The notes beneath the pieces were generated by a model that made no database searches, was not told the origin of the DNA, and saw nothing but the letters and a program-made list of their open reading frames with translations. DNA of 64,000 nucleotides from Isoetes taiwanensis (taxonomy: Eukaryota > Streptophyta > Lycopodiopsida > Isoetales > Isoetaceae): NCBI GenBank assembly GCA_021234155.1, contig JAJEKV010000002.1, forward strand, positions 12,018,725 through 12,082,724, written 5' to 3'. Of this stretch, positions 33,282-45,254 are shown piece after piece. Position numbers and translations under genes: made by a program. Numbering within the stretch: position 1 is the stretch's first letter; each line of letters starts with the position of its first letter.

Positions 33282-33339
33282 AACTTATATTTCTCTTCAT
33301 TCATATTTGTTATTGTAATCGCATAGTTCTACATGTATG

Positions 33340-33780
33340 GCTTTCAGTGCATTGCTATTCCTTGTACATGTATAACTTTTTAGTGTACGCCCATGAAGGA
33401 GAGGTACATAGGCATATATTTGCTTGTTTATTGATGCTTTTATTTTTTGAGCTTGACTGCAGGTTGTATCGGCTTGTACATGTCTCTAATGGAGTCTACA
33501 TCCGCAAATAGATGTACATGCATTTATCTTTAGAGTGCATCGTAGATGGATTCATAAGTATGTGCATTTTTACATATATGTGCTTTTTTTGGGCATAGAT
33601 CTACATTCCCTAACCTGGATATTGGGTACATCTGGTACATCCGGGTACATTGAGGTACCTCTATGTACATTGAGGAACATGTACATGTACATTTGGCTAT
33701 AGTTAAATGTAATTTATTACATTTGGTACATTTTATGTACATGAAATGTACATGCTTGGCGTAATGTACGGATATTTCTC
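33340..33780. repeat. TGTACA-rich cluster, left
   Basis: Many copies of GTACAT/ATGTAC, including overlapping palindromes (AACATGTACATGTACATT near 33675). The same word is dense at 39440-39790 and occurs near both transposon ends. Confidence 0.6.
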
Positions 33781-34141
33781 ATTAGTTACGTTTTCATGTT
33801 CTTTTATGTCTATTGAAATTTAGATCATTTGTTTGTTTGCGTGATGAGGTCGTTCCTATCCCGAAGCGCCTTTAATGGCTGATGTTCTTGAGCCATCCGC
33901 GATCGACTCTCTTTTACTGATTTTTTCAGAGACCCTCAACCTTCCAGCTCCAGATCACCAATGACATTTACAAAGTGGCGTAATAGAACCATCTGCAAAG
34001 TGCCTCCTCGAACATGGCAAAGTGAAGTTGAGGAAATTGAGAGGATGGCACTTGAGAAAGCTAAAGCGATTCTTGGTGTGCAGAGCCTTCAATGATCGGC
34101 CGCGAATGAAACTCTTTCATCACCAAGTGCTAAATTAGTAA

Positions 34142-34489
34142 TTGGAGAAGCTAAGAAAGATTCGCCTTTTGCCTCAAAGATCATCTGCCAGTCCCGCCTC
34201 GACCTGTTACGTATTAGCTACAAAGGACACAGATCCAGATTTTAACCCTGTGAGATACCAGGTGGAAGAGGAAGTTGAGTTGGTAGTTGAGTCCACTCCA
34301 AAGAGGAGGCAAAAGAATGCCGGTGATGGCACTCCAAAAGGAAAAAAAAACAGCAAAATCTCTAGCAACAAAAAAATGTCCTCCGAAAAAGAAAAAAATC
34401 TCCGTGCAAAAAAAGTGCCACCACCACCTAGAAAGAGGTATGTCCAAGATGAACTAATTTTGTTAAACATCTCGATTTATGGTAATTAA
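34142..34489 (+). pseudogene. Lys-rich exon-like frame inside the transposon
   Basis: Acidic start (DTDPDFNPVRYQVEEEVELV) then a Lys/Ser-rich tail (GKKNSKISSNKKMSSEKEK, PPPPRKR). It looks like a disordered, possibly nuclear segment. It lies between the 32-33 kb fragments and the phosphatase domain on the same strand and may belong to the same captured gene. No named domain. Confidence 0.3.
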
Positions 34490-36119
34490 CCACATTTTTT
34501 TGTACATAGGACACGATCACAGCCGTGAAGGAAGCTGATCCCGATCCTTCCGAAGTCGGAACCGGAAGAGGAAGAGGATCTACAAGCAAATATTGATGTG
34601 ATAACAAATAAGGTGCGCAGCCTCGAAGAAGATTTCAAGCGGTGATGAATTTACAAGGTGAGTAATATACAATTGATTACAATAGATATATTCTTTTTGC
34701 TAATCTTTGTTGTTTCCTTTGTACAGTTTAGTGAACCGACCGAAAAAGGTTGGTTCCATTCACTCCTTATAGGGATCGCCCCTCCTAAGCCCCGCACCCT
34801 CTATCTTTCAAAGTGATGTTGACGAAGTTCTGGCTGGAAGTCGGATTTGACCTCTAAGATGGTAGATGTCTATGGGAGGTAGGCTAGCATTTCAACATAT
34901 TTATGTTATTTCATTCCCTAAGTCACTCATCTTATGTATTAATATGTAACTGGATTTGTGTGCGTGTACCTTTGTAGCAGTCTTCCATCCGATTGGAAAC
35001 ACAAGTTTTTACTGTTCGACCGGACACCTTCCGCAATTTTGTGAATTCCCTCAAGAACAAAGGGCATGCACGTAACACAAACATAAAGGAAGGGCTGGAT
35101 GGCATTTTGATTGCAAGATGCCAATACATATTTGTTCACTCGCGAAGGCCCAAATGTGGCATTGGCAATACTTGTGCTTTGCTGGTCCACCGAAAAGCTC
35201 TTTTCCATCTATAGCTAGCCCAAGTATACGCATCCTCTCTCCCACAAAGGCTATGTACCCGCATGCTAAAGTGGTCCGTAGTAAGTATGAGTTTCGTTTT
35301 GTTTTTATGATTTGATTATTCTCATATTGCAATTTCTTATGCTTGATTTATTCTCACATTGCAATTTTGCAGGTTTCATAAGCTTGTGATCAATAACATG
35401 ATGCTCGGATCCAACGGCTTAAACCATGGTAGGAAGAACTTTGATGCTCGTGTTCTCGTCCTAAAATGCGTAAACTAGTACCAAGCAACCCTTGCATGTA
35501 CATTGTGGCTTACATGCACAAATTCATAGATGCCGTGGTTGATGCACGCAGCCAAGCTCCATTTTTGTAAGTAGAACATGTTATTTTCCTATTAGTTATT
35601 TGTTGGTATAGTCCTCTAATACTTGTGCACCATGCAGATGACACCCAAGATGTTCATCGATGCCTATGCCAAGTCACGGAGGGATCATCTAATGGAGGCA
35701 TTAATTGTAGAAGGCGTAGATGAATATACAAGCGATTGTTCCTACATTGGGGTAGATAGTCCCTTTGACTTGTTTGTAAATTACAGTTTTTGTATGAGCC
35801 ATGCTCCGAGCTTCTTTGTACTCAATAAGTAATGAAAAAAATTAATTTATTTGTCTCACTTACACTGTGCAAATAACAATCGTGTAATTATCGGTGTGTT
35901 TTCTCAATTGTGTGTCCGAAATGTAATTATAAATTGTGAATCTCAAGTGTTTTCTTGTCGACAGTGAATCATCTAATTGTGGAGAAAGCTCATTATCTTT
36001 GACTTAAATTACGGTTGGGCAAGAGTGTGCACAAGAATGAAATTATTAACTCAAGATACCAACAGATCCAGAAAGATGAGCTTCAATTTAATATAGGAAA
36101 CAGGTTTTTTTACTGCGGG

Positions 36120-36555
36120 TTGTGGAACATATTTGTGATGCTTTTTCCATAAAGCTGAAGTTTGTTTACAGCCGGGAGAGCGTTGTTGGACTCCGCCACA
36201 CAAACACCCCATCAACCTCAAAAGGGGTTGTTTGTGAAACCATTAGCTGTGGTATGGAAAGAGTACCCAGAGTACTATGGACATACAGTTCTGATCGACG
36301 ACGAAAGATACAAATCCACTTTGAATCCTGTAGGAAGCTACATATGTCCTTTCTCTTGGACACCGATATTAGCTGGTGACAGATTGCTTGTCATGGAGCT
36401 CATTCCATGGCTTAATGGATTCAAAATGGCCGAAGATGGTATAGTTTATGTGAAAGAGCATCCAATGACTAATGCAAAGCAGATGGCATATCGAGGCAGG
36501 TGGAACAGATTTTCTTTGGCAAACTATGGCAGCAACTTGGGTGCTCACGCCTAAA
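36120..36555 (+). pseudogene. FCP1/NIF-like (HAD) phosphatase fragment, captured
   Basis: The first part, in one frame, reads VEHICDAFSIKLKFVYSRE. After a frameshift, KPLAVVWKEYPEYYGHTVL, IDDERYKSTLNPVGSYICPF and LIPWLNGFKMAEDGIVYV follow. The order E.ICDA - KPL..W - DD.YK..NP - PWL..L..A.D...YV matches the C-terminal half of plant NLI-interacting-factor/FCP1-like phosphatases, with the acidic DD motif. The N-terminal DxDxT half was not found upstream. It is probably host sequence captured by the transposon. Confidence 0.55.
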
Positions 36556-37570
36556 TTTAGTCAATATACGGAGCAAGGAATGGAGAAACCGCCATCATGT
36601 TATTGGCCTCTTGATGGCCCATTGTTGGTACAGACTTTTGGTGATGTACAAATTCAAATGTTATGAATATATGTATCAAAGTTTTTGTTCATTGCACTTG
36701 AGTACTTTGTTCTTCTTTGTTTTTCTTATTGGTACAATTATGAGTGTGTATACATAATTAAGTGATCTTCATTTGCTTTGTAGATGAATGGATTTGAAAC
36801 ACAAAAGACTATTAAGAAACTAAGAGATAGAGTTCGCTGCACCCGTGAGGTTATACAAACCAACACAAGCTGCAAGTACATAGGGTTGGGGACCGATTAT
36901 AAGCCTCTATATCGCTGTTCTCGAAGTTTGGGAAAAGGTTGAGCAAATTGAAAATTATGAGGAACGAGCAACCATGAAAGGTATATTGGCAAAGAAATCA
37001 CTTGTTGCACAACCCTTGGGGAAGGCACGTGTCCCCGAAGATGCAGGCCATGTAGGATGTAAAGGTTTGCCGCTGGCACGTGCTATAGAAACCGCATGGA
37101 CTATCGCTTTAGAGGATATCTCTTCAGCCTTTCTCGGGCATTTGGAAGACATGATGCAATAGTCATAAGATATCAGGCTCCTACCGACATTTTGAAGCTT
37201 GGTCATGAATTATGAGCCATGCTCATTTTCGGTGTGTTGTATTTATGTCCACAATATAAATATATCAACCATTTGTACATGAAAACCTGTCCATTTCTTA
37301 TCTTTGCCATGAAACCATTTTTAATGTTTATGCAATTCAACTTTCTTGTGTTCAATTCTAATCAACTTACACTTAACAAATTTTTTATAATATTTCGAAT
37401 CGAATGTACAAATGATGTACATAAGATGTATGTTGTTGTTACGCCTTATGTACATTGATGTACATAATGCACTTCAAGTAGTCCAGTTCTTGAGTTCTTA
37501 TAACAAAGTATTACAATATTTCAGGAAAGTACTACAGATCTGACATTGTGATAACAATGTCTCATGGACT

Positions 37571-39331
37571 TCATCTGGCAAGTGAAATGTCGCGGCTTGC
37601 CCCCTTCAGCTTGTGTTTTACTTTCTTGAATGGAATTCGAACCCCAATCACAGATTTTCGCGGTACCAAAACACTCTTAGTAGGAAGCGGTTTATACTTA
37701 TTGTGGCGATGCGGGATTAGTTCATAATATTGTCCTTCAATGACACTAGTGCCCGCCAGAGTATTCATTTCCATAGTCATCAATTGAATCTTCTTCCAAT
37801 GCATGCTTTTCCCCGGTGCACATGAGAACATAGTATGAAACACCTTCCACATTGTCCGGTCTTTGCAAAAGACACAAATACATCCAAAAGCATTTAATTG
37901 TCATCTAAACCCGGCCTCGTCCTCGTGATACAAAACATCCACATCATTTTCAGCTTCAACACGAGAGGCAATATGATCTGTGGGCTCCAAACTTTTAGAG
38001 ACCATTCTCCACAATGTTTAATGTTCTCACAATTCAACCAATTGAAGTTAATGCAAGCATCACAAAAGCAGAGTGGTCCGTGCATAGCAACTTTGTTGGA
38101 TCTCTTTGGGTTTATAGTTGACACGTAATGTATCCGGCTGAGTACCGGGTAAAGTCTTGCAATTGAATGCTTGCTTTGCTTTTGTTCACATCTGCTTTTC
38201 CAACCTCCCAAAACACCCTTTCACAATCCGATTCCTTGGCCCTTAAAAGCGCACAAGTTGTTTACGACTGCCATCCTTTGGCATGCCATTTTGTTTTCTC
38301 TCGCCGCTTTCGCTCTCAAGCCACAACTTTGCTATACCAGCCTCGCCATCATGTGTGCCTTTCCCATGGCGGATCCAAAGAAATTCCATATCACTTTCGA
38401 ATTTTATTTTCAACATGGTATCTACTGATTCCATACCATGCCCGGCTTGATTTGAATTGAGATGCACAACCATCCGACACACACATAATGAAGGTTTATG
38501 TGTCCACCTCCATTATTCTTAAGCCACCCCAAATGTAATTTAAAACCATGTTGCACAAAATGAGTGTCATGCTTCCTGTCATCTGAAACATAGAAATGCA
38601 CTGTTTTTTTAAGCTTACCTTCTATTTTCATCATTGAAATATGGACCAAAATACTAATTTGATCGGGATTCCAATGCTCGGATTGCACTTCGCCCCCCGG
38701 TTTCAATGTGTAGTTCTCTGCAAAGTCAACAACAGACAACACACTATTATCCGGGAGTTTCTCAACACATCTTTTAAACTGTTTGCTCTGCCAGTGTGCT
38801 GTAAAGTTATGATCTGTAAACTTAGCAAGCTGATTTTTCATGTTCTTTAACAAAACAGATGCTTTGTCATTCTGATCAACTAATCTAAGCCTTCTGGATG
38901 TACCGCTCATTGACATATGCATATACTTGCCAGTCCACATTCTGAATTCCATCTTCCTCGTTTGGACAGATGTCTAATTTCTTCACTCCACATTCATCAC
39001 ATTCGCCTTTGATGCATTTTAGTTTATGCCATTCATCCGTCACATATTTCTCGCAAACTGTTGACCTCCACAAGATACTAACATTATCAAAAGTCTTCTT
39101 GTTTGCTTGACATACTCCATTGTTTTGCTGGGATGCACAGACACTGCAGCAGCAAGTGCAATTAACATGTAGGGATCTCCTCATATCATTGAAGGCCTTT
39201 CTGTACAGATCTGCTTGCTCATGTTTGACACAACAACATGTGTTTCTCTCCTTCAATTTCCTTATGCAATCAGGTTTCAGATACTCGAATCGTCGAAGCA
39301 TTAATTTTGATATCCGGGATTCGATATACAA
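37571..39331 (-). pseudogene. Transposase of the 9.14-kb element (decayed)
   Basis: Minus-strand pieces in order: a Cys-rich module (NTCCCVKHEQ, CTCCCSVCASQ, CIKGECDECG; 39331-38885), a core with VLSVVDFAENYTLKPGGEVQ followed by SEHWNPDQ (near 38745), YVSDDRKHDTHFVQ, the HGKGTHDGEAGIAK block (near 38365), GPLCFCDACINFNW (near 38070) and a basic C-terminus (37852-37571). The D in DFAEN and the D in the HGK..DG block look like acidic residues of an RNase H-fold transposase. Frameshifts separate the pieces. Similar uncharacterised transposases exist in animals and plants; the family name is uncertain. Confidence 0.7.
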
Positions 39332-39439
39332 ACCGTTGATAAAGCTCGGATCGCAATAACAAAAGCATTAAAGACCATGTTAGCAAAATGATGTCGGCAA
39401 ACAGCGGATGCCAAAAGAGTATTGAACTATACTATTGTA

Positions 39440-39790
39440 CAATTAATGTATGTTCTATGTACATAAAATGTCCATCCAACAGTTCTAATCGACATTATTG
39501 TACATCTAATGTACATCTAATGTACATCAGTACATCTAATGTACAGCCAACAGTTCCACTGAACATCCAATGTACATCCAATGTACATCTAATTAATGTT
39601 CCAATATTAGTACATCACATTAATGTTACAATATTAGTACAACTAATGTACATATGTCTGATTTGTTTGGCTTCATTACCTGAAAGTACACTAAAATGTA
39701 AAATGATGTAATTTTGATATTCAAGTACATGTAAATGCAGCTGCATGGACATGTAAGTGTTAATGGATGTACATCTAAAAAGTACCTAAT
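39440..39790. repeat. TGTACA-rich cluster, right
   Basis: Repeated AATGTACATC words, several in tandem (near 39498-39590), upstream of the transposase frame on its strand. Confidence 0.65.
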
Positions 39791-40914
39791 AGCACATCAC
39801 CGCAAGATTTACGCTACTATGTAAACAATGTATAAATGTAAACAATGTAAAATGCAATACATTTCATGAAAACCATGTGTATTCATTAACGGGTCACTTT
39901 CGAATGTAACTAGAATGTACGTAAGAAAGTCATGAAAGAATTTTGGAAGAAAACATAATCTCCAAAACTGAATTGATTCAATTACAAGAGCAAACCTGTG
40001 AGATATCAAGGTATTGTATTGCTTGTGTTCTCCTCTTCATGACATCTCTAACCTTTGGTGAAACTTTGGTATTGTCAAGCCAAAATTCACTTAACGACAT
40101 TTGATTGAATCATCGATTCTATTTGATCTTGGCATCCTTCCCGCCAAAGCCCATACATTTGCTCCACTTAATGACATTATCTTCCTTCTTTGCTGCAGCT
40201 TTGGATAAATTTCTTGTCAGTATCTTTAGCAATTTTGAAGAAACATTCTTGTTTATATCTCCTTTTTTCCAACAATCATTGATACTTGGTGAATGTTTTT
40301 GCAGCCAATTTATCTTTGCTATTAGCGAGACTTTTTACTTCTTGAAGCCCATCTTTCAAGTTTCGATCATTGATTTCATAACAATAACTTCGGAAGGATT
40401 TCCAATTACGTGTTCAAAACGTAAAAAAGCTCGTCATCTTGCAACAAACGATCACAAAAACTAATCTTTGATTCGACCTAAGCGTTTGCCAAGAATCGAG
40501 GATGCAATCCAATCAATTGTCAACACGCTTCTTTATTTGTTTTGTGGCATAACACCGGCCAATGTCGGCATACTTGGCTTTTTAGAACCATCACTTCCAT
40601 TGGAATTCTCACCCTCCATGAACAGATTGAAATTGATTTGTATTTCTTGTAGATTCAATTGGCATGTGTTTGCTTCTGGAATTCGTTCGGTGTTCGTCCT
40701 GTGAAAGGGGGGAATTTCGGAAAGGGAGGGACGGATCCATTCGAATTGGTTCGGTGGTTCGGTGGTTAACCAAGAATTTCGGGGGGAATGTAAGGGATGA
40801 TCTTGCAACCATTGCATATCTGACACAAAACGACAAACCATTGTATCTTGATGTACATCTAAAATGTACCCCAAAAAAGCACAAATTCGTCCTTCAATTC
40901 AGTACGATGTATGT

Positions 40915-40936
40915 ACACCCTTTCATGCTTTTACCC
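40915..40936 (-). repeat. Right terminal inverted repeat of 9.14-kb transposon
   Basis: Perfect inverse of the left end, followed by the GGCA duplication. Confidence 0.9.
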
Positions 40937-40940
40937 GGCA

Positions 40941-41743
40941 ATCGACAAATCTCATCTGGAAAGAGGTCGTGGTGTCCCCTAAGAACAATTGCTATTGCTG
41001 GAGGCAAGCTATCAATAACTTCATCTTGTTTAGACTTGGCGTCTACTGAAGCAAGCCGAATCATGCAAGCAACTTGATAGCCCTCTCCAACTGACGTAAT
41101 GAGATAGGCTGCATAATGGGAATGACTGGTTTATCTACTATGGTTACCCAAGCTCCATTAGCTGCATTGAAGGTGACCTCTTGCTTTTCACAATCAATGT
41201 TCACTTTTGTAGCAGCCAAGAACTCCATACCCACAATAAGGTCATAATGGCCAATGTTCATGATCTCGGCTCCTAGAGCAACGGTGAGATCCTGGTATTC
41301 TAAGGTCGGGTTTATAATTAAGAGGTTGAACAAGTTGTTCATCGCCTGATACAGTTCCTATAAGTGATCATTCGCATCCAGGAATGCTCGCTCATTGGTG
41401 CTGTCCCAGTAGCACCAACTTTGTTGCATGGTGCGTCGCAAGTTTTGGGCAGCTTGGCCACGGAGGAGCGTGAAAATTTCCCACCCTTTAGTGGTGTAAT
41501 ACGGCATCTCTGTCCCTGCAACAGACCCGGCTGGGGTTGCTGCTGTTGGTCTTGATTCTGCTTGGCAAGCTCCTCTGCTTGCCGTTGCAGCTCGGCCCGC
41601 TCAGCCTCTTGCGTGGCATGGGCAGCTGCCATACGTTCTTCTACCTCAGCGAGACGTCGGGTAGCAACCCTCCGTAGCAGCTCCGCATGATAGCGGTCTG
41701 GCCTGGCTTGCATGTCCAGCTGGATAGCTATCAGATGGTCCAC
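40941..41743 (-). pseudogene. Gypsy B accessory region fused to protease (gag deleted)
   Basis: On the minus strand the end of ORF1 (LDMQARPDRYHAELLRRVA, a Gln-rich coiled coil) is followed by the KGWEIFTLL accessory block and NLFNLLIINPTLEYQD. This runs directly into the protease part (TVALGAEIMNIGHYDLIVGM and FLAATKVNIDCEK) without gag or zinc knuckle. In A the same two blocks are separated by the whole gag. B has therefore lost gag and the protease active site by an internal deletion. Confidence 0.75.
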
Positions 41744-42255
41744 CGTAAGGTAGGACAGGACCTCACCCCAAGCAAAACTTTGGGTGGCCTCGTCATATTG
41801 GCAGGGAGGGAGGTCAAAGGGGTTGCCTGGTATGATGGCTTACCCATCTTCCAAATAGACATATTTGAACCCCCGATCTTTGGGTCTCCCCTCTCCATCT
41901 CCCGGGTATCATCTCCTCGGGCAAGCTCTCTGATTCTGTCGGCCTCCATCCGAATGGCTTCATCATCGGGAACTTCTACACACGAGGGCAGATAGAACTT
42001 GACTAACATCAGAACTTGGTCAGGTTGTTCGATCAAGGTGTAAGGTTGCTGTAGGTGATTAAGTTTTATCAGGAAGTGCTCAGACAAGTGGAAGATGGGG
42101 TAAGGAATCCTATGCCCGGTGACGAAGCGTTGCACAAGCTCAATCAAAAGTAGCTCCACTTTGGCAGGGTCACTAGCGAGTTGCTCCCCAAGATCAGAGA
42201 ATATTTGCGGCACGCTAAGGTTGTTGTAGCTTAGGGTACCGCGGGTACGAGCCAT
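41731..42255 (-). pseudogene. Gypsy B ORF1, MARTRGT start
   Basis: Starts at ATG 42255 with MARTRGTLSYNNL. It shares with A's ORF1 the blocks DPAKVELLLIELVQRF, RIPYPIFHLSEHFLIKLN and YTLIEQPDQVLMLVK. It frameshifts near 41740 into the coiled-coil part. No histone H3 fold follows in B. The conservation between two families shows that this frame is real coding sequence. Confidence 0.75.
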
Positions 42256-42874
42256 ATTCGTGGGGAAAGGAAAAAGAATAGTGGGAGAGGAGGCGCTTGT
42301 AGGCGATAGTGGTGTAGGTCAAAGGCGGAGGCAGGCGCTCAAGCTTTCTCTCCGACAGAGGCGGACGGACGAGCGAGAAACTAGGCGGGAAGATACGATA
42401 AAAGAAAAGTATCTGTCACTTTACTAAAATTTAAAAAAAAAATCAAAACTTTTTTTTTTTTTTAATTTATATGCGGGTGCCGCTGGACAAATACGGTTTT
42501 TTTTTCAAATTCTAAGGCACTAAAAGTATAGTGGCACCCGATTAGGTTTTGGGCCCTGTTGATGCCATTCCGATGCTGGATGTTGATACCCCTAGAGTAG
42601 TTGGATAGTGCTCGACATGTTGGTGCAAAAATCTCGTCCATCCGAGCTACCTGGAGAAAGTTATGGCGCTTGGAACACACGAACTCTTTGCTTCACAACT
42701 TAACATGCTTATCCTACTAGCTTACACTCTCCTACTCAACTAATTTAATCCTACCATAACTGGGTCAGCCCCCAAACTAACTACAGAGTTGGAATGGATT
42801 AACCTATGACAAAGTCCTGCCAACTAACAAGTTAGACTATGGCCAGTGCAATGATTTGGTCTACCAAAATCATG
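42256..42874 (-). other. Gypsy B leader
   Basis: Untranslated leader with an A/T tract (42430-42470) like that of A. No gene seen. Confidence 0.55.
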
Positions 42875-42885
42875 CTGTGATACTA
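42875..42885 (-). other. Gypsy B primer-binding site
   Basis: Minus strand TAGTATCACAGC-like sequence one base from the LTR end, a degenerate match to the initiator tRNA-Met site TGGTATCAGAGC. Confidence 0.65.
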
Positions 42886-42886
42886 C

Positions 42887-44375
42887 TGTGACACTCCCAG
42901 AATCTATACGATGCTCTCATCGTACAAATACAGGAATTCCCCTCCCGTGGTGACTACATCACCATGGTAGGGCCCTCCGTCATACTCGGACCACTTGGGA
43001 TGGCCAAGTGTCCGGGCGAGGAACATGGATGTCATTCGTCCCATGTCCTCTATTGGAATCCTATACAGCGGAAGCGTACATACATGTTAGCATCAACAAT
43101 CATGCTCAAATAATATACCACCACGAAGGGTGGCCCATCTATCACCATCAACTAAATGACAATATAGTATAAAGTAACATAAGTAACCCATCATAACAAG
43201 GGCGCTACCCTGGGCCCAGACATCCATGGGTAAACTGACGGTCACGGCCTCAAGATATCAGCAGACGAAAATATAACATGGCGTTGGCTGGCATAGAACA
43301 ATGGCTAGGGTAGTCCACTCCATCCACCCCTCCTGTGCACACTTTTCAGATAGGCTGAAACAGGCTATGGCGTAATTATAGCCTTCCTGAGACGCAATCT
43401 CATGGAATCATTCTATGAGACTACTGGGGGTTACATCTCTTCAGTCTGATGAGACAGATCAGAGAAGTGTCTCCTCCCGGAACATAATGGATCTCTGGGT
43501 GTGCTAGAGAATATGTGCCACTAGGTGCACATGCAGCCTTACCCGACATGAACCCCCCAAAATCCATGGACCGCCAGGCGCATCCATCGAGCCCAGGACG
43601 TCCATATAGGCACGTTTCCTGCGACCCAGGAGGTGCCGGACCTATACCCGGCCCCCCACGAGGACCGACTATAACCCTAGCACACTGTAGTAATCTTGTA
43701 GCCATGCTAGGCAAGACTCCACCCCCATTTCACCATTATGCTCGTTGTCTGGTGCTGAATCACAATATAGCATCCACAGCCAAGTGGGCTCTTGTGCACA
43801 GGCCGCAATTATTGGGTTTTAAGGTTCTAGCTAGAAGCATCTCTAATTCTAGGAAGCTTTTCGGTCTCTACCCTTCCCTTAACCCGCAATATACGGAAGG
43901 AGTAGAAAGAAAGAATATAAACACCATCAAAGTATCATCATATCATCATAATAACCTATAAAATAGAATTTAACCATTCCATCTACTCAAAGAAGTGTTA
44001 GCGGAAATACAAGCAACTAACCCCTCTCCTGGCTGGAGCCATTATCACGAAAGACCTCCATTCTGCAGGTCTATTTACAGCAACTGGTGGCTTCTCTTCC
44101 TCTCCTCTTCCCCAAATCGATTTTGGGGCAGAAATGGGGATAGGACCCCAATTTCTCCTCCCAATTGGCAAGTTCCACTTGGACAATCGATTTGGGCCAG
44201 GTGGCACTTCCCTATTGGTTTCCTTTAGCTAATTATAATCTAATTAGTCTAATTCTAATAAAATCCCTTTTAGGTTAACCCAAGTTATCCCCTATTGACC
44301 CTTAAGGTCTAATTACATACTGGTGACGTGTCATAGTATGCATACATATACCATATAAATACATGGAACGTCACA
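42887..44375 (-). repeat. Gypsy B 5' LTR
   Basis: 1489 bp, TGTGACGTTCC at 44375 to GAGTGTCACA at 42887 on the minus strand. Related to but distinct from the A LTR. It is flanked on the right by LINE endonuclease sequence. Confidence 0.85.
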
Positions 44376-45087
44376 GAGATCACCAACTGTTGGGGATAGT
44401 GGTCAGAGAGGGTAATCCCTTCCAAGTTGACCATTCTATTACTGTTATTCCAAAGATTCTCAGAGAGATAAAACCTATCATGAAGGCACAAGGTAGGAGC
44501 AGCTCTTTTATCAGTCCAGCTATAAGAGTTAGGCCTAGTCCTTGCCAACAACAGATTATGACCATGGATGAGATCAGTCCAAACTTTTTGCTCTTGAGTG
44601 CCCAGGGGGCCTGAAGTTCCTCTTCTTCATAAACTCATTAGTAACCATATTTAAGTCCCCCCTCCCTCCAGAATACTCTCATCAAATTCTAGATTATCTA
44701 GACTACTTTTAACTTTATTCCAAATCCCTATTCTATCCCCTGGACTATTATAAGCATAAATGTTAAACTAGAGCTAACTTCATCATAAAAGTGTTGCAAT
44801 GGAGAATCTGTCATTGCAATCCCCGCCATTAATCATATAGACATTAAAAATATTAAGATACGTTTTTTCGGCAATGGCAATACCTGTAGAAGAGTCATTA
44901 GCTGGGATAGACCATACGCTAAAATCGGGGGGAAGGGTCCTACCAACCATAGCCGCATGATTAGAGTCGTGGATCTTACGCTCGGGATGAAAAGAATATC
45001 AGGATTGAGGGATGAAAGACAAACCTTTAGTCTGTCCCTCTTAATAGTATTATTTATGCCCTGGAGATTCCAGGTAATACAATTAAT
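44376..45087 (-). pseudogene. LINE endonuclease (5' part of the split LINE)
   Basis: On the minus strand the APE-type endonuclease starts with ITWNLQGINNTIKRDRL and SSLNPDILFI. It keeps the GGDLNMVTN block (usual GGDFN) and ends with NSYSWTDKRAA, LHDRFYLSENL and TLSDHYPQQLV (the conserved SDH.P). Frameshifts and stops are frequent. It continues in order and orientation with 11330-14604, so the Gypsy B insertion split one LINE and some sequence was lost at the junction. Confidence 0.8.
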
Positions 45088-45254
45088 TTTTTAATCCATT
45101 AATACGTATACTTCCCTACCACCTTTCCAGCTTGGATAATGGATTTTCTTGGGCTATGGACTTTCGTACTCCCATGTCCTTTTTTCAATGATGGACACCT
45201 TGCTACCCAACATTCCTTCCTCATGATTAAAACATGACCCAGTTTCCCAACATC

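Larger units (their letters stand above)
31796..40936 (-). mobile_element. 9141-bp DNA transposon, 22-bp perfect TIRs, 4-bp target duplication
   Basis: Both ends read GGGTAAAAGCATG then AAAGGGTGT inward (31796-31817 and the complement of 40915-40936). The flanks are GGCA (31792-31795, 40937-40940), and the Gypsy B pol sequence resumes correctly outside, so the 4-bp duplication is firm. The minus strand carries a decayed transposase; the plus strand carries gene-like fragments including a phosphatase domain. A 4-bp duplication with GGG ends is compatible with the Sola group as I remember it, but the superfamily is not settled. Confidence 0.85.

Noticed and set aside
32049-37200. A single intact multi-exon gene inside the 9.14-kb transposon
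   Set aside because: The pieces need many frame changes and I could not define a consistent set of splice sites, so only fragments are reported.
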